Of a DNA stretch of 64,000 nucleotides, positions 43,723 to 53,533 are shown piece by piece. The stretch lies in the NCBI GenBank assembly GCA_019421385.1, contig JAHZFK010000006.1, forward strand, positions 24,965 through 88,964, read 5' to 3'. This stretch comes from Clostridiales bacterium (lineage in GTDB: Bacteria; Bacillota; Clostridia; Oscillospirales; Butyricicoccaceae). Numbering within the stretch: the stretch's first letter is position 1; the number at the start of each line of letters is the position of its first letter. Made by a program: the position numbers and the translations under genes. The notes below the pieces were generated by a model. That model had not been told where the DNA came from. It saw nothing but the letters and a program-made list of their open reading frames with translations, and made no database searches.

Positions 43723-44268
43723 TTACTTCTCAAACGGAGCGCCCATCAGGGTAAGCAGCTCCTTGGCTTCTTCGTCGGTCTTTGCGGTGGTGCAGATAAC
43801 GATATCCATACCACGAACCTTGTCGATCTGATCGTAGGAAATTTCCGGGAAGATCAGCTGCTCCTTCAGGCCGAGGGCGTAGTTGCCGCGGCCGTCGAAT
43901 GCGTCGCCGTTGATGCCGCGGAAGTCGCGTACGCGCGGCAGCGCTACGTTGAACAGACGATCCAGGAACTCCCACATGCGGTCGCGGCGCAGGGTAACCT
44001 TAACGCCAACCGGCATACCCTCGCGGAGCTTGAAGTTAGCAACCGACTTGCGGGCGTGGGTGACAACCGGCTTCTGGCCGGTGATGGCTGCGATGTCGCG
44101 GACAACGGACTCGATAACCTTGGAGTTGCCGTTGGCTTCCTTGCCGCAGCCGACGTTGACGACGATCTTATCGATGGTCGGGATCTGCATCGTGCTCTTG
44201 TACTGGAACTTCTTCATCAGAGCAGGCGCAACATCCGCAGTATACTTGGCTTTCATATTCGGAACCAT
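43723..44268 (-). CDS. rplE: 50S ribosomal protein L5
   Basis: 181 aa, start ATG 44268 behind GAGGAGGCAAGCAATAA. Binds 5S rRNA and contacts the P-site tRNA and S13. [40 protein letters not shown] and [20 protein letters not shown] are signatures. Confidence 0.98.
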   Translation of the reverse strand: MVPNMKAKYTADVAPALMKKFQYKSTMQIPTIDKIVVNVGCGKEANGNSKVIESVVRDIAAITGQKPVVTHARKSVANFKLREGMPVGVKVTLRRDRMWEFLDRLFNVALPRVRDFRGINGDAFDGRGNYALGLKEQLIFPEISYDQIDKVRGMDIVICTTAKTDEEAKELLTLMGAPFEK

Positions 44269-44288
44269 TTATTGCTTGCCTCCTCTTC

Positions 44289-44606
44289 TTAAAGCGTCTC
44301 GCCGCAGTGCTTGCACACCGTCAGCTTTGCACCGTTCTCAGCGAACTTGTGCGCGGGGCGGGTCGGCTTGTTGCACTTCGGGCAAACACGCATAACCTTG
44401 CACGCACGCAGCGCGCCCTCGCGCTCGATGATGCCGCCGGTTTCACCCTGACGGCGGGGCTTGGTGTGGCACTTGATCATGTTCACACCTTCGATAACAA
44501 CCATACCCTTCTTCGGGTTTACGGACAGAACCTTGCCGCGCTTGCCCTTTTCCTTGCCGGAAAGAACGACTGCGGTGTCGCCCGTCTTAACATGCAGAGT
44601 ATTCAT
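44289..44606 (-). CDS. rplX: 50S ribosomal protein L24
   Basis: 105 aa, start ATG 44606 (MNTLHVKTGDTAVVLSGKEK) behind AAGGAGGTCGCCAAGAAT. An assembly initiator with a KOW domain. The C-terminal half carries two cysteine pairs, CPKC and CKHC, that may bind zinc; many L24 proteins lack these. Confidence 0.97.
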   Translation of the reverse strand: MNTLHVKTGDTAVVLSGKEKGKRGKVLSVNPKKGMVVIEGVNMIKCHTKPRRQGETGGIIEREGALRACKVMRVCPKCNKPTRPAHKFAENGAKLTVCKHCGETL

Positions 44607-44622
44607 ATTCTTGGCGACCTCC

Positions 44623-44991
44623 TTACAGTACTTCCGGAGCAAGCGACAGGATCTTCATATAGTCCTTATCGCGCAGCTCACGAGCGACAGGCCCAAAGAT
44701 ACGGGTGCCGCGGGGGTTTTTATCGTCACGGATGATGACACCGGCGTTCTCGTCAAAGCGGATGTAGCTGCCATCCGCGCGGCGCAGGCCCTTAACGGTG
44801 CGGACGATAACAGCCTTTACGACGTCGCCCTTCTTCACGCCGCCGCCCGGGGTGCACTTGCGCACCGAGCAAACGACTACGTCACCGATGTTGCCATACT
44901 TGCGTGCGGAGCCGCCGAGAACACGGATGACCTTCAGTTCCTTCGCGCCGCTGTTGTCAGCTGCACGCAGAAAAGTTTCCTGCTGAACCAT
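44623..44991 (-). CDS. rplN: 50S ribosomal protein L14
   Basis: 122 aa, start ATG 44991 ([20 protein letters not shown]). Forms intersubunit bridge B8 and binds Rsf[21 protein letters not shown] and [20 protein letters not shown] are family signatures. Confidence 0.98.
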   Translation of the reverse strand: MVQQETFLRAADNSGAKELKVIRVLGGSARKYGNIGDVVVCSVRKCTPGGGVKKGDVVKAVIVRTVKGLRRADGSYIRFDENAGVIIRDDKNPRGTRIFGPVARELRDKDYMKILSLAPEVL

Positions 44992-45003
44992 GTGCTCTCC
45001 TCC

Positions 45004-45261
45004 TTACTTTGCCTTCTCGATGATTTCAACCAGTCTCCAGCGCTTATCCTTGGACAGCGGGCGGGTCTCCATCACCTTCACCTTGTCGCCGATGCGGCAC
45101 TCGTTGTTCTCGTCGTGCGCCTTCAGCTTGTAGGTGTGCGGAATAACCTTCTTATACAGAGGATGCGCAACGCGATCCTCGATTGCAACGACAATGGTCT
45201 TGTCCATCTTATCGGAAACGACCTTGCCGACACGCGTCTTGCGTAATGCTCTTTCGCTCAA
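45004..45261 (-). CDS. rpsQ: 30S ribosomal protein S17
   Basis: 85 aa, start ATG 45261. A primary 16S-binding OB-fold protein: [20 protein letters not shown] and [20 protein letters not shown], then [20 protein letters not shown]. Confidence 0.98.
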   Translation of the reverse strand: MSERALRKTRVGKVVSDKMDKTIVVAIEDRVAHPLYKKVIPHTYKLKAHDENNECRIGDKVKVMETRPLSKDKRWRLVEIIEKAK

Positions 45262-45276
45262 TTCGTTTCCCTCCTA

Positions 45277-45480
45277 TTACGCCTTCTCCGCGAGCTGCTT
45301 CTCACGGATTACGGTGTTGACACGCGCAATGTCGCGCTTGACCTCAGTGATCTTGTTGGTGTTCTCGAGCTGGTTGGTAGCGAGCTGAAGACGGAGGTTG
45401 AAGAGGTCCTTCTTCAGGTCGCCCAGCTTTGCAGCCAGTTCCTCGGCCGTCAGTTCTCTGATCTCAGATGCCTTCATCAT
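45277..45480 (-). CDS. rpmC: 50S ribosomal protein L29
   Basis: 67 aa from ATG 45480, or 66 aa from the next ATG at 45477. The first ATG overlaps the rplP stop (ATGA), so translation is probably coupled. The helical hairpin [20 protein letters not shown] plus [20 protein letters not shown] is typical. It lies at the exit tunnel and contacts SRP and trigger factor. Confidence 0.97.
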   Translation of the reverse strand: MMKASEIRELTAEELAAKLGDLKKDLFNLRLQLATNQLENTNKITEVKRDIARVNTVIREKQLAEKA

Positions 45481-45905
45481 GCTTCACCGCCATTCTTGGT
45501 CTCACGGGCAACGAACTTGGTCTTGCACGGCAGCTTGTGGCTTGCCAGACGCAGGGCCTCGCGGGCGACCTCTTCGGAAACGCCGGCGATTTCAAACAGT
45601 ACGCGGCCGGGCTTTACGACTGCAACCCAGTACTCGGGCGAGCCCTTACCGGAACCCATTCGGGTCTCGGCCGGCTTCTCAGTAATCGGCTTGTCGGGGA
45701 AAATCTTGATCCAAACCTGACCGCCACGCTTGGTGTAACGGGTCATAGCGATACGAGCAGCCTCGATCTGGTTCGAAGTGATCCAGCAGGGCTCGGTAGC
45801 CTGCAGGCCAAACTCGCCGTTGGATACGAAATTGCCGCGCATGGCCTTGCCCTTGAGGCGGCCACGATGCACGCGACGGTATTTAACTCTCTTGGGGAGC
45901 AGCAT
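45477..45905 (-). CDS. rplP: 50S ribosomal protein L16
   Basis: 142 aa, start ATG 45905, sharing one base with the rpsC stop. [40 protein letters not shown] and [20 protein letters not shown] are diagnostic. It binds near the A site and 5S rRNA. Confidence 0.98.
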   Translation of the reverse strand: MLLPKRVKYRRVHRGRLKGKAMRGNFVSNGEFGLQATEPCWITSNQIEAARIAMTRYTKRGGQVWIKIFPDKPITEKPAETRMGSGKGSPEYWVAVVKPGRVLFEIAGVSEEVAREALRLASHKLPCKTKFVARETKNGGEA

Positions 45906-46684
45906 TAGCGGTTGCCTCCTTCCTGGCGGGGTGCGCGACGCTCACCGCGACCAAAATCACGGCGGCCGCCACGGCGGTCATCACGGCCACCGCGACGCTC
46001 GCGGCGCTCGAAAGCGGGCTTCGGAGCCTCGATGGAACGGCCCAGACGCGGACCGCCGTGGAGAACCTCACCCTTGTAGATCCAAACCTTAACGCCGATG
46101 CGGCCATAGGTGGTCGCGGCCTCGGCAAAGCCATAGTCGATGTCCGCACGCAGGGTCTGCAGCGGAATGGTGCCTTCATGATAGTGCTCGGTACGAGCGA
46201 TTTCCGCGCCGCCCAGACGGCCAGCACAGGAAACCTTGATGCCCTTGGCGCCCATGCGCATTGCACGGCCCATGGACTGCTTCATTGCACGGCGGAAACC
46301 GATGCGCTTCTCGAGCTGAGCTGCAATGTTCTCAGCAACCAGAGTTGCGTTGGTGTCCGGGTTCTTGATCTCGATGATCGAGCAGCGAACCTTCTTGCCG
46401 TACTTACGGGTGAGCTCTTCCTCGAGCTTCTTGATGTCCTCGCCGCCGCGGCCGACAACCATGCCGGGACGCGCGCACTGGATCATGATCTTGATTTCGT
46501 CGTTCTTGCGCTCGATCTCGATCGCCGGAACGCCTGCGTCGTACAGACGCTTCTTCAGTTCCTTACGGATGTTGTAGTCTTCCACGAGGAGGTCGCCGAA
46601 CACATTGTCCTTTGCGAACCAACGGGAATCCCAATTCTTGATAACGCCGACACGGAGACCGTTCGGATTTACTTTCTGGCCCAT
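45905..46684 (-). CDS. rpsC: 30S ribosomal protein S3 with RG-rich tail
   Basis: 259 aa, start ATG 46684 ([20 protein letters not shown]). It forms the mRNA entry channel. The KH domain contains [20 protein letters not shown], and the C-terminal domain [20 protein letters not shown]. The final 40 residues ([20 protein letters not shown] onward) are an Arg/Gly-rich tail that makes the protein longer than the usual 210-230 aa. Confidence 0.98.
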   Translation of the reverse strand: MGQKVNPNGLRVGVIKNWDSRWFAKDNVFGDLLVEDYNIRKELKKRLYDAGVPAIEIERKNDEIKIMIQCARPGMVVGRGGEDIKKLEEELTRKYGKKVRCSIIEIKNPDTNATLVAENIAAQLEKRIGFRRAMKQSMGRAMRMGAKGIKVSCAGRLGGAEIARTEHYHEGTIPLQTLRADIDYGFAEAATTYGRIGVKVWIYKGEVLHGGPRLGRSIEAPKPAFERRERRGGRDDRRGGRRDFGRGERRAPRQEGGNR

Positions 46685-46697
46685 TGATTACCCTCCC

Positions 46698-47033
46698 TTA
46701 TTCTCTCTCGCCAAGAACCAGCGTGATGTGCGAGGTTCTCTTGAGGATTCTGAATGCACGGCCCTGTGCACGCGGCATAACGCGCTTCATGATCGGGCCG
46801 GGACCGACGTGTACTTCCTTAACGTACAGCTTGTCGGTGTTCATGCCGTGGTTGTTCTCGGCATTGGCGACTGCGCTCTTGAGGAGCTTCTCCATCGGCT
46901 CGCAGGCCGCCTTGGGGGTATTCATGATGATAGCCATCGCTTCGCCCGCATCCTTGCCGCGGATCAGATCGCAGATCAGCTTGATCTTACGCGGGGTCAT
47001 GCGCACGTTGCGTACGATTGCTCTTGCTTCCAT
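46698..47033 (-). CDS. rplV: 50S ribosomal protein L22
   Basis: 111 aa, start ATG 47033. It lines the exit tunnel; the extended hairpin loop is near GPIMKRVMPRAQGRAFRILK. ARAIVRNVRMTPRKIKLICD is the family start. Confidence 0.98.
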   Translation of the reverse strand: MEARAIVRNVRMTPRKIKLICDLIRGKDAGEAMAIIMNTPKAACEPMEKLLKSAVANAENNHGMNTDKLYVKEVHVGPGPIMKRVMPRAQGRAFRILKRTSHITLVLGERE

Positions 47034-47050
47034 GTTTCCTTAACTCCTCC

Positions 47051-47332
47051 TTACTTGCCGTTATTGGAGGTCTTGCTGCCCGCGTGACCCTTGTAGGTAC
47101 GGGTGGGAGCAAACTCGCCCAGCTTGTGACCAACCATGTCCTCAGTGACATACACCGGAACATGCTTGCGGCCGTCGTGCACCGCGAAGGTGTGACCGAC
47201 GAACTCCGGGAAGATCGTGGAAGCGCGGGACCAGGTCTTGAGGACCTTCTTCTCGCCCTTTTCATTCATTTCAACGACTCTTTTGATAAGCTCAGGAGCC
47301 ACAAAAGGGCCCTTCTTGACACTTCTGCCCAT
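47051..47332 (-). CDS. rpsS: 30S ribosomal protein S19
   Basis: 93 aa, start ATG 47332 ([20 protein letters not shown]). It sits in the 30S head next to S13. [20 protein letters not shown] and [20 protein letters not shown] are signatures. Confidence 0.98.
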   Translation of the reverse strand: MGRSVKKGPFVAPELIKRVVEMNEKGEKKVLKTWSRASTIFPEFVGHTFAVHDGRKHVPVYVTEDMVGHKLGEFAPTRTYKGHAGSKTSNNGK

Positions 47333-47350
47333 AATCGTTTAACTCCTTTC

Positions 47351-48184
47351 TTACTTGCCGTTGCGACGACGCACGATCTGCTTATCCGTGCGGTGGTTCT
47401 TCTTGCGGGTCTTGTAACCCATCGCCGGCTTGCCCCACGGGGTAACCGGGCTGGGACGACCGATCGGGCTCTTGCCTTCGCCGCCGCCGTGCGGGTGATC
47501 GCACGGGTTCATAACAGAACCGCGGACAGTCGGACGGATGCCCATGTGACGGGTACGGCCAGCCTTACCGATCTGGACGTTGGAGTGGTCGGAGTTGCCG
47601 ACAACGCCGATGGTTGCCTTGCACTCCAGACGGACGTAACGCAGCTCACCGGAGGGCAGACGAACCATCGCCTTGCCGTTCTCCTTTGCCATCAGCTGAG
47701 CGCCGACGCCTGCGGAACGAACCAGCTGCGCGCCCTTGCCGGGGTACAGCTCGATGTTGTGGATCATAGTACCAACCGGGATGAACTCAACCGGCAGGCA
47801 GTTGCCCGGCTTGATGTCGGCATCCTTGGAGGATACGACCTTGTCGCCGATCTTGAGGCCTTCCGGCGCGAGGATATAAGCCTTAACGCCGTCCTCATAC
47901 TGAACCAGCGCGATGTTCGCGGAACGGTTCGGATCGTACTCGAGCGTCAGCACGGTTGCCGGCATATCCAGCTTCTGGCGCTTGAAGTCGATGATACGGT
48001 ACTTTTTCTTGTTGCCGCCGCCAATGTGACGAACGGTGATGCGGCCATAGCTGTTGCGGCCGGCGGTCTTCTTGACCTTTTCGAGAAGGCTCTTCTCGGG
48101 CTTCACCTTAGACAGACCCTTGTAGGACAGCACAGTCATATTTCTGCGCGAGGGCGTCGTCGGGTTGAAAGTCTTGATAGCCAT
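47351..48184 (-). CDS. rplB: 50S ribosomal protein L2
   Basis: 277 aa, start ATG 48184 ([20 protein letters not shown]) behind AAGGAGTTGAAAATCCAA. Essential for peptidyl transferase. [17 protein letters not shown], the conserved [20 protein letters not shown] near the C-terminus and [20 protein letters not shown] are present. Confidence 0.99.
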   Translation of the reverse strand: MAIKTFNPTTPSRRNMTVLSYKGLSKVKPEKSLLEKVKKTAGRNSYGRITVRHIGGGNKKKYRIIDFKRQKLDMPATVLTLEYDPNRSANIALVQYEDGVKAYILAPEGLKIGDKVVSSKDADIKPGNCLPVEFIPVGTMIHNIELYPGKGAQLVRSAGVGAQLMAKENGKAMVRLPSGELRYVRLECKATIGVVGNSDHSNVQIGKAGRTRHMGIRPTVRGSVMNPCDHPHGGGEGKSPIGRPSPVTPWGKPAMGYKTRKKNHRTDKQIVRRRNGK

Positions 48185-48253
48185 TTGGATTTTCAACTCC
48201 TTAGAATCTGTTTCTTATCGGGGTGTCATCCCCATACATAGCCGAAAGGCTGA

Positions 48254-48547
48254 TTACATCATGTTCTCAAAAAGCTCGATGCCCTTGGAATCCGGGGTCA
48301 GGGTAACGACCGCCTTCTTGATGTCGGGACGCTTGCCGACGTGGACGCCCATGCGCTTCCACTTGCCCGGCAGCTTGATGGTGTTGACCTTCTGAACCTT
48401 TACGTCGAAGATCTCTTCCACAGCCTTCTTGATCTCGATCTTACCCGCGTCAGCGGCGACCTCGAAGGTGTACTTGTTGTTCTGGGTGCCCATCATGGAA
48501 CGCTCGGTGATGATCGGCTTCTTGATAATATCGTAAGCGAACTTCAT
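48254..48547 (-). CDS. rplW: 50S ribosomal protein L23
   Basis: 97 aa, start ATG 48547, sharing one base with the rplD stop. [20 protein letters not shown] and [20 protein letters not shown] are typical. It is at the tunnel exit and docks trigger factor and SRP. Confidence 0.98.
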   Translation of the reverse strand: MKFAYDIIKKPIITERSMMGTQNNKYTFEVAADAGKIEIKKAVEEIFDVKVQKVNTIKLPGKWKRMGVHVGKRPDIKKAVVTLTPDSKGIELFENMM

Positions 48548-49170
48548 TATGCGTACACCTCCTGCAGCTTCTCAACCGCTGCCTTGTCGATGATGAACTT
48601 GTCAGCGTTGAGCACTTCGTAAACATTGAGGGTAGACGCGATCGTCGTGCGCACGCCCGGGATGTTAGCCGCGGACTTGACAACGTTCGTGCGAACCTCG
48701 GGGGTAACAACCAGGCTCTTGCCGGTGGCGTCAACCCCCTTGAGGAAGCCGGCGAAGGACTTGGTCTTGATCTCGCCCATATCCAGACCGTCGATCACGA
48801 TGATCTCGCCGGCAGCTGCCTTCGCGCTCAGCGCGGAGAGCATTGCAAGACGCTTGGTCTTCTTGGTCAGGGAGTAGTTATAGGAACGGGGCTTCGGGCC
48901 GAGGGCAATACCGCCGTGGGTCCACTGCGGAGAGCGGATCGAACCCTGACGGGCGCGGCCGGTGCCCTTCTGGCGCCACGGCTTGATGCCGCCGCCACGG
49001 ATCTCAGCACGGGTCAGCGTGGACTGAGTGCCCTGACGCTGGTTGGCCAGGTAATTCTTTACTGCGGCGTGAACCACAGCCATGTTGGGCTCGATGCCGA
49101 AAACGGCCTCGTTCAGCTCCATCTCGCCGGTCTTCTTACCGGTCATATCAAAAACTGCTACTGTAGGCAT
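48547..49170 (-). CDS. rplD: 50S ribosomal protein L4
   Basis: 207 aa, start ATG 49170. The long tunnel loop lies around [20 protein letters not shown] and [20 protein letters not shown]. In gamma-proteobacteria L4 represses the S10 operon; whether the long leader here responds to L4 is unknown. Confidence 0.98.
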   Translation of the reverse strand: MPTVAVFDMTGKKTGEMELNEAVFGIEPNMAVVHAAVKNYLANQRQGTQSTLTRAEIRGGGIKPWRQKGTGRARQGSIRSPQWTHGGIALGPKPRSYNYSLTKKTKRLAMLSALSAKAAAGEIIVIDGLDMGEIKTKSFAGFLKGVDATGKSLVVTPEVRTNVVKSAANIPGVRTTIASTLNVYEVLNADKFIIDKAAVEKLQEVYA

Positions 49171-49188
49171 GAGTTGCTCCTCCTTCCC

Positions 49189-49887
49189 TTACTTTCTCGC
49201 GGAAGCCTTCTGCGGGTTCTTGCTGACGCCAGCCTCGCCCTTGGCAACCTTGTTGTTCTTGACGGTGTTCTTGAGCACCACGATGCCGCCCTTCGGGCCC
49301 GGTACCGCGCCGCAAACCGCGATCAGGTTCAGCTCTGCGTCAACCTTGACAACGTCGAGGTTCTGCACAGTGACCTGCTCAGCGCCCATGTGGCCCGGCA
49401 TCATTTTGCCCTTCATGATCTTGGACGGATCGGAGCAAGCGCCCATAGAACCCTGATGACGGTGCATCGGGCCGGCGCCGTGGCTCATCGGGGAGCGGCC
49501 CGCGTTGAAGCGCTTGATAACGCCCGCGTAGCCCTTACCCTTGGAGGTGCCGGTTACGTCAACATAGTCGCCAGCGACGAACATGTCGGCCTTGATCACA
49601 TCGCCAAGCTGGAAGGTGGAGCAGTCCGCAAAGCGGAACTCCTTGAGGTACTTCTTAAGGGAGTCGCCAGCCTTCTTCAGGTGGCCCTTCTCCGGCTTGT
49701 TGAGCTTGCGCTCCTTGATGTCCTCGAAACCGAACTGAACCGCATTGTAGCCGTCCTTCTCTTCGGTCTTGAGCTGGGTGACAACGCAAGGACCTGCCTC
49801 GATAACGGTGCAGGGGATCACCTTGCCGTCAGCATTGAAGATCTGGGTCATGCCGACCTTCTTGCCGATGATTGCTTTCTGCAGCAT
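49189..49887 (-). CDS. rplC: 50S ribosomal protein L3
   Basis: 232 aa, start ATG 49887 ([20 protein letters not shown]). It initiates 50S assembly. The W-finger region lies around [20 protein letters not shown]. The C-terminus is extended by about 20 Lys/Ala-rich residues ([20 protein letters not shown]) compared with common L3 proteins. Confidence 0.98.
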   Translation of the reverse strand: MLQKAIIGKKVGMTQIFNADGKVIPCTVIEAGPCVVTQLKTEEKDGYNAVQFGFEDIKERKLNKPEKGHLKKAGDSLKKYLKEFRFADCSTFQLGDVIKADMFVAGDYVDVTGTSKGKGYAGVIKRFNAGRSPMSHGAGPMHRHQGSMGACSDPSKIMKGKMMPGHMGAEQVTVQNLDVVKVDAELNLIAVCGAVPGPKGGIVVLKNTVKNNKVAKGEAGVSKNPQKASARK

Positions 49888-50011
49888 TGTGTTTTTCCTC
49901 CTTAAAGGTTATTGGTTGACGGCATTTGGCCGCCAACATGACCTCGCCGCGCGTGTCGCGGCAGGGCTTCAAGCAGTCGGTTGGGTTAGTCCGTCTGCCT
50001 GTTGACAGAAA

Positions 50012-50323
50012 TTAAAGCTTTACCTCGAACTCGACGCCAGCCGGCAGGTCGAGGGTGGTCAGCGCCTCGATGGTAGCCTGATTCGGGTTGATGATGTCGA
50101 TCAGGCGCTTGTGGGTGCGGCGCTCGAACTGCTCGCGGGAATCCTTGTACTTGTGTACCGCGCGCAGGATGGTAACGATCTGCTTCTCGGTCGGCAGCGG
50201 GATCGGGCCGGAAACCTTCGCGCCGTTGCGCTTTGCGGTCTCGATGATCTTCTCTGCGGACTGGTCGATCAGCTCGTGATCGTACGCCTTGAGGCGAATG
50301 CGAATCTTCTGTGCGTTTGCCAT
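50012..50323 (-). CDS. rpsJ: 30S ribosomal protein S10
   Basis: 103 aa, start ATG 50323 ([20 protein letters not shown]) behind CGAGGAGGAAAAACCACC. Ribosomal protein that is also part of the NusB antitermination complex. [20 protein letters not shown] and [20 protein letters not shown] are typical. First gene of the superoperon. The 124-bp gap to rplC is unremarkable. Confidence 0.98.
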   Translation of the reverse strand: MANAQKIRIRLKAYDHELIDQSAEKIIETAKRNGAKVSGPIPLPTEKQIVTILRAVHKYKDSREQFERRTHKRLIDIINPNQATIEALTTLDLPAGVEFEVKL

Positions 50324-50681
50324 GGTGGTTTTTCCTCCTCGTATGTGTGCCATACATTAAATAATGTTTTGACTCGCTACGGAGAGAAACTGCAACCCCG
50401 CCGTGTGTATCACATGCGGGCATGAAAATAACCGGGCACACTGATAGTGTAACGATCCGGTCACAATAAGAAACACAAGTGGTTCGGGCTATCGGCTTGA
50501 CGGCGCACGCGCCGCGAGTCCCGAATTTACGCACGAACATTGCATTTTTGCCAAAAGGCAAATCGCCTTTGGCTGATAGCAGTTATCTCAACCGCCCGAT
50601 TGTCGGACCTACTCCGCCGAAGTTACCTGCGCATGGCAGCAATCTCCGGCATCATCGCGTTTTCCCCGCTTTCGCAGGTGC
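50324..50681 (-). promoter_or_regulatory. Long structured leader of the S10 operon
   Basis: About 358 nt from the expected start (near 50681) to rpsJ with no ORF of note. Stems include TTCGGG/CCCGAA (50483-50525) around CGGCGC/GCGCCG; GCCAAA..TTTGGC (about 50549-50572); ACCGG/CCGGT (50431-50461) around ACACT GAT AGTGT; and CCCGC/GCGGG (about 50397-50420). Such length and structure suggest ribosomal-protein feedback or attenuation; the ligand (L4 or other) is not determinable by eye. Confidence 0.5.
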
Positions 50682-50687
50682 TTCTAT

Positions 50688-50716
50688 AGATTACTACAAG
50701 CATTTCCCAAAGTCAA
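50688..50716 (-). promoter_or_regulatory. Promoter of the S10 operon
   Basis: Minus strand: TTGACT (50711-50716), 17-nt spacer, TAATCT (50688-50693). It is the best promoter in the gap between the anti-sigma gene and rpsJ. Confidence 0.75.
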
Positions 50717-50720
50717 GTGT

Positions 50721-50752
50721 TTACACAAATTTTTTGCAAAATTTTTGTGTAA
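50721..50752. promoter_or_regulatory. 32-bp near-perfect dyad next to the S10 -35 box
   Basis: TTACACAAA (50721-50729) and TTTGTGTAA (50744-50752) flank the central palindrome TTTTGCAAAA (50732-50741). Of 32 positions 28 are symmetric; only the two T-T steps between arms and centre break the dyad. Its edge lies 4 bp upstream of the -35. This is a strong candidate operator; the regulator is unknown. Confidence 0.55.
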
Positions 50753-50774
50753 CCCTCCGAAATTTCTAAATCAC

Positions 50775-50817
50775 AGAAAAGCGGCTCGGAAGCCATGCTT
50801 TCCAAACCGCTTTTTCT
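50775..50817 (-). terminator. Terminator of the dusB-sigma-anti-sigma operon
   Basis: AGAAAAGCGG (50775-50784) pairs with CCGCTTTTTCT (50807-50817), with an inner GGAA/TTCC stem; the minus strand ends CCGCTTTTCT. It lies 7 nt after the anti-sigma stop. Confidence 0.8.
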
Positions 50818-50824
50818 GCATTTT

Positions 50825-51823
50825 TTAAGACGCTGTTTGCACGATCAGCAGCCATGAAGTCGCCTTGCTGTCGATGGTCAGACCCACATCCTCGTAGCCC
50901 GACACGGTAAACCCGGCATCCTCCATCTGCCCCAGCGTATCCTGCAAATTAGACATGTTGTTTTGCAGCAGGAACCAGGAAATCCCGTCCGCCGTGCTGA
51001 TCAGCTGGCCGTCGATATCCGGCAGTTCCTCGCCGCCGGTGGCAAGGTAGCAATGCGCCACACTCACACCGCGCAGGGAATCCGGCAGCGTCAGCGACGG
51101 CTGTGCTTCTGCCAACGCAACATGCACCTTTGCCCCGGCCTGCTCGGCGCTGCCGCCCGCAGCACCCTTTGTATTCGGCTGCAGCTCGGCCCAAACCTCG
51201 TCATTGGTGGTTGCTCCTGCATCGGCGCTGCTGCCTGTCGCCTGCTCGGACGTGCTTTCCGTGCTGTCCTTCGGCGTAACAGTATCGCTTTCCGGTACGC
51301 TGTTGCGCGACTGCACGGCCTGCCCGCCCTCCGGGGGCACCGCCGCTGCACCGGCGTTTTCCTCACTGCCCGCCGTCAGTCCTGCATCCTCAGCCGCGTC
51401 CGCCACCGCCTGTCCTGCGGTATCCGCAGCGGCTGCTCCGTCCGACGCGGCAGTCGTATTCGCGCTGCCAGCACTGTCCACCGTGCTGAACGCGGGCATC
51501 AGCCCGCCGCCAAGCACCACCAGCACCACAACGGCAGCCGCTGCCACCATCGTGAACACCGGCATTCGGCGCACCGGTTTTTCCGGCTGAACCACCCGCA
51601 GCTTGGTTTCCTGCTCCAGCTTCTGCATAATGCCTTCGTGCAGTCCCTCGGGCGTCTCCACCTCTTCGGAAAACCATGCCCGCATCTGCTCCAGATCCTG
51701 TTTCAGCGCGGCGCACGAGGGGCACTCCGCCAGATGCTCTTCAAGCTTTTCCCGTTCGGAATCGGTCAAGGTGCCGTCCAGACTGTTGGATACCAGCTGC
51801 TCAAAATATTCTTCATCACTCAT
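50825..51823 (-). CDS. Zinc-finger anti-sigma factor with large extracytoplasmic domain
   Basis: 332 aa, start ATG 51823, overlapping the sigma stop by 4 nt. The N-terminal anti-sigma domain (1-75) has the zinc motif HLAECPSC near residue 30. One membrane helix follows (VFTMVAAAAVVVLVVLGGGL, about 88-107), then a low-complexity Ala/Thr/Ser/Glu linker (110-215) and a folded C-terminal domain ending GLTIDSKATSWLLIVQTAS. It should bind and inhibit the adjacent sigma factor, like RsiW-type proteins, and release it by proteolysis. The stress sensed is unknown. Confidence 0.9.
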   Translation of the reverse strand: MSDEEYFEQLVSNSLDGTLTDSEREKLEEHLAECPSCAALKQDLEQMRAWFSEEVETPEGLHEGIMQKLEQETKLRVVQPEKPVRRMPVFTMVAAAAVVVLVVLGGGLMPAFSTVDSAGSANTTAASDGAAAADTAGQAVADAAEDAGLTAGSEENAGAAAVPPEGGQAVQSRNSVPESDTVTPKDSTESTSEQATGSSADAGATTNDEVWAELQPNTKGAAGGSAEQAGAKVHVALAEAQPSLTLPDSLRGVSVAHCYLATGGEELPDIDGQLISTADGISWFLLQNNMSNLQDTLGQMEDAGFTVSGYEDVGLTIDSKATSWLLIVQTAS

Positions 51824-52422
51824 GCGTCCCCGCCTCCTTTCGATGGATTAGACGCGGCAGACTGAAAAAGGTTCCCTCTGCGCAGCAAAACCTTGCGCAG
51901 CGCAATGCGTGCACGCGACAGCCGGGATTTTACCGTGCCCTCGCTGATCTCCAGCACGTCTGCGATCTCGGTATAGCTCATGCCGGAAACATCACGCAGC
52001 AGCACGATCCGGCGATGTTCCTCACTGATTTCGTCCAGCGCTGCCGCGAGTTCGCGCCCCAGCTCGCGGTTTTCCAGATGCTCTTCTGGCGTCAGCGCCG
52101 TATCCGGCACCTGCCGCTCGTTCTCCTCTTCGTCCACAATGGACTGCGTTTGCGGCTGGGAATGCTTATGGCGCGCAAAATCCACACACATATTCATGGT
52201 GATGCGGAACAGCCAGGTGGAAAAGCCGCTGTCTCCGCGGAAAGACTCGATCGACCGCCACGCGCGCAGAAAGACCTCCTGCACGATATCGGCGGCATCC
52301 TCCGGACTGCCGGACGAGCGCAGGGCAACCGCGTATACGCGCTTCTCATAGCGACGCACCAGCTCTTCAAAAGCATCCAGCTCGCCGCGCTTTGCCCGCA
52401 CGAGAATATGCTTATCGTCCAC
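51820..52422 (-). CDS. ECF RNA polymerase sigma factor, SigW-like
   Basis: 200 aa, start GTG 52422 (DDKHILVRAKRGELDAFEEL) behind AAGGGGGCGGAAGCT; the longer frame from TTG 52449 begins before this ribosome-binding site. Region 2 is PEDAADIVQEVFLRAWRSIE, and region 4 is VSGMSYTEIADVLEISEGTV followed by KSRLSRARIALRKVL. The pair with a zinc anti-sigma is the classical envelope-stress arrangement. It lies 34 nt after dusB. Confidence 0.93.
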   Translation of the reverse strand: MDDKHILVRAKRGELDAFEELVRRYEKRVYAVALRSSGSPEDAADIVQEVFLRAWRSIESFRGDSGFSTWLFRITMNMCVDFARHKHSQPQTQSIVDEEENERQVPDTALTPEEHLENRELGRELAAALDEISEEHRRIVLLRDVSGMSYTEIADVLEISEGTVKSRLSRARIALRKVLLRRGNLFQSAASNPSKGGGDA

Positions 52423-52456
52423 AGCTTCCGCCCCCTTATATGATGTCAAATATCAT

Positions 52457-53428
52457 TCAGCAACCGGCTGCGCGCTTGATCTCCTCCGCCAGCGGATAGA
52501 GCTGCTCGAGCCGTTCGAGTGCACAAATTCGCATTTTGAATGTCTTCAGACCGCCTTGACCCTTGAGATACCAGTTCACATGACGGCGCGCCTCCAGCAT
52601 GGCCACGCGCTCGCCCTTTTGTTCTGCTGCCAGTTCGATTTGGCGCACCGCCGTGTCAATCCGCTCGGCAAACGGCGGCAGCGGCGGACAGACGCCGGTC
52701 TCGAGCAGCGCATTTGCCCGCTCAAAGAGCCACGGGTCGCCCAGCGCCCCGCGGCCGACCATCACCGCGTCCGCGCCCGTATGCTCCAGTATGCGCACCA
52801 CATCCTCCGGCACGGCCACGTCGCCGTTGGCGATGACCGGGATGGACACGGCCTGCTTGACCGCACGGATTGCATCCCAATCTGCCACGCCGCTGTACTG
52901 CTGCGCGCGCGTGCGGCCATGCACGGCAATCACCGCCGCACCGGCCTGCTCCGCCATGCGCGCAAAGTCGACGCAGTTGACGCTTTTCTCGTCCCAGCCC
53001 TTGCGGAACTTGACCGTCACCGGCACATCCACCGCACGGCAGACCGCCTCGATCACGCGCGCGGCCAGCGCCGGGTCGCGCATGAGCGCGGAGCCGTCGC
53101 CGTTGTTTGCAATTTTAGGTGCAGGACAACCCATGTTGATATCAATGATATCGCAGCCGGACACGGTGCGTGCAATTTTCGCGCCTTCCGCCATAGTTTC
53201 CGGCTCATGCCCGAAAATCTGCGCTGCGGCGGGATGCTCGTTTTTTCCGAGCGAGAGCAAGCCCGGCGTTTTTTTATCGCCATAGGTCAGCGCCTTGGCG
53301 GAAACCATCTCGGTCACGGTCAGGGCCGCGCCATGTTCGCGGCAGATCTGCCGGAATGCGCGGTCAGTTACACCGGCCATCGGCGCGAGCACCATCCGTC
53401 CGGCAAGCGTTACGTTCCCGATTTGCAT
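52457..53428 (-). CDS. dusB: tRNA-dihydrouridine synthase DusB
   Basis: 323 aa, start ATG 53428 (MQIGNVTLAGRMVLAPMAGV) behind GGGGGAGATTT. An FMN enzyme that reduces uridines in tRNA. LAPMAGVTDRAFRQIC is the N-terminal FMN-binding block, DINMGCPAPKIANNGDGSAL holds the catalytic Cys, VTVKFRKGWDEKSVNCVDFA and VHGRTRAQQYSGVADWDAIR follow, and VMVGRGALGDPWLF is the phosphate-binding loop. Confidence 0.97.
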   Translation of the reverse strand: MQIGNVTLAGRMVLAPMAGVTDRAFRQICREHGAALTVTEMVSAKALTYGDKKTPGLLSLGKNEHPAAAQIFGHEPETMAEGAKIARTVSGCDIIDINMGCPAPKIANNGDGSALMRDPALAARVIEAVCRAVDVPVTVKFRKGWDEKSVNCVDFARMAEQAGAAVIAVHGRTRAQQYSGVADWDAIRAVKQAVSIPVIANGDVAVPEDVVRILEHTGADAVMVGRGALGDPWLFERANALLETGVCPPLPPFAERIDTAVRQIELAAEQKGERVAMLEARRHVNWYLKGQGGLKTFKMRICALERLEQLYPLAEEIKRAAGC

Positions 53429-53463
53429 AAATCTCCCCCACTGCGCATAATTTAACGCCATAT

Positions 53464-53492
53464 ATTTTATCATACAGCCCCACTGATTGCAA
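53464..53492 (-). promoter_or_regulatory. Promoter for the dusB operon
   Basis: Minus strand: TTGCAA (53487-53492), 17-nt spacer, TAAAAT (53464-53469), about 36 nt upstream of the dusB start and just past the dedA terminator. Confidence 0.65.
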
Positions 53493-53533
53493 CTTGCAAT
53501 GTGGTGACAAAAACCGTCCTATCCAAAACGCAC

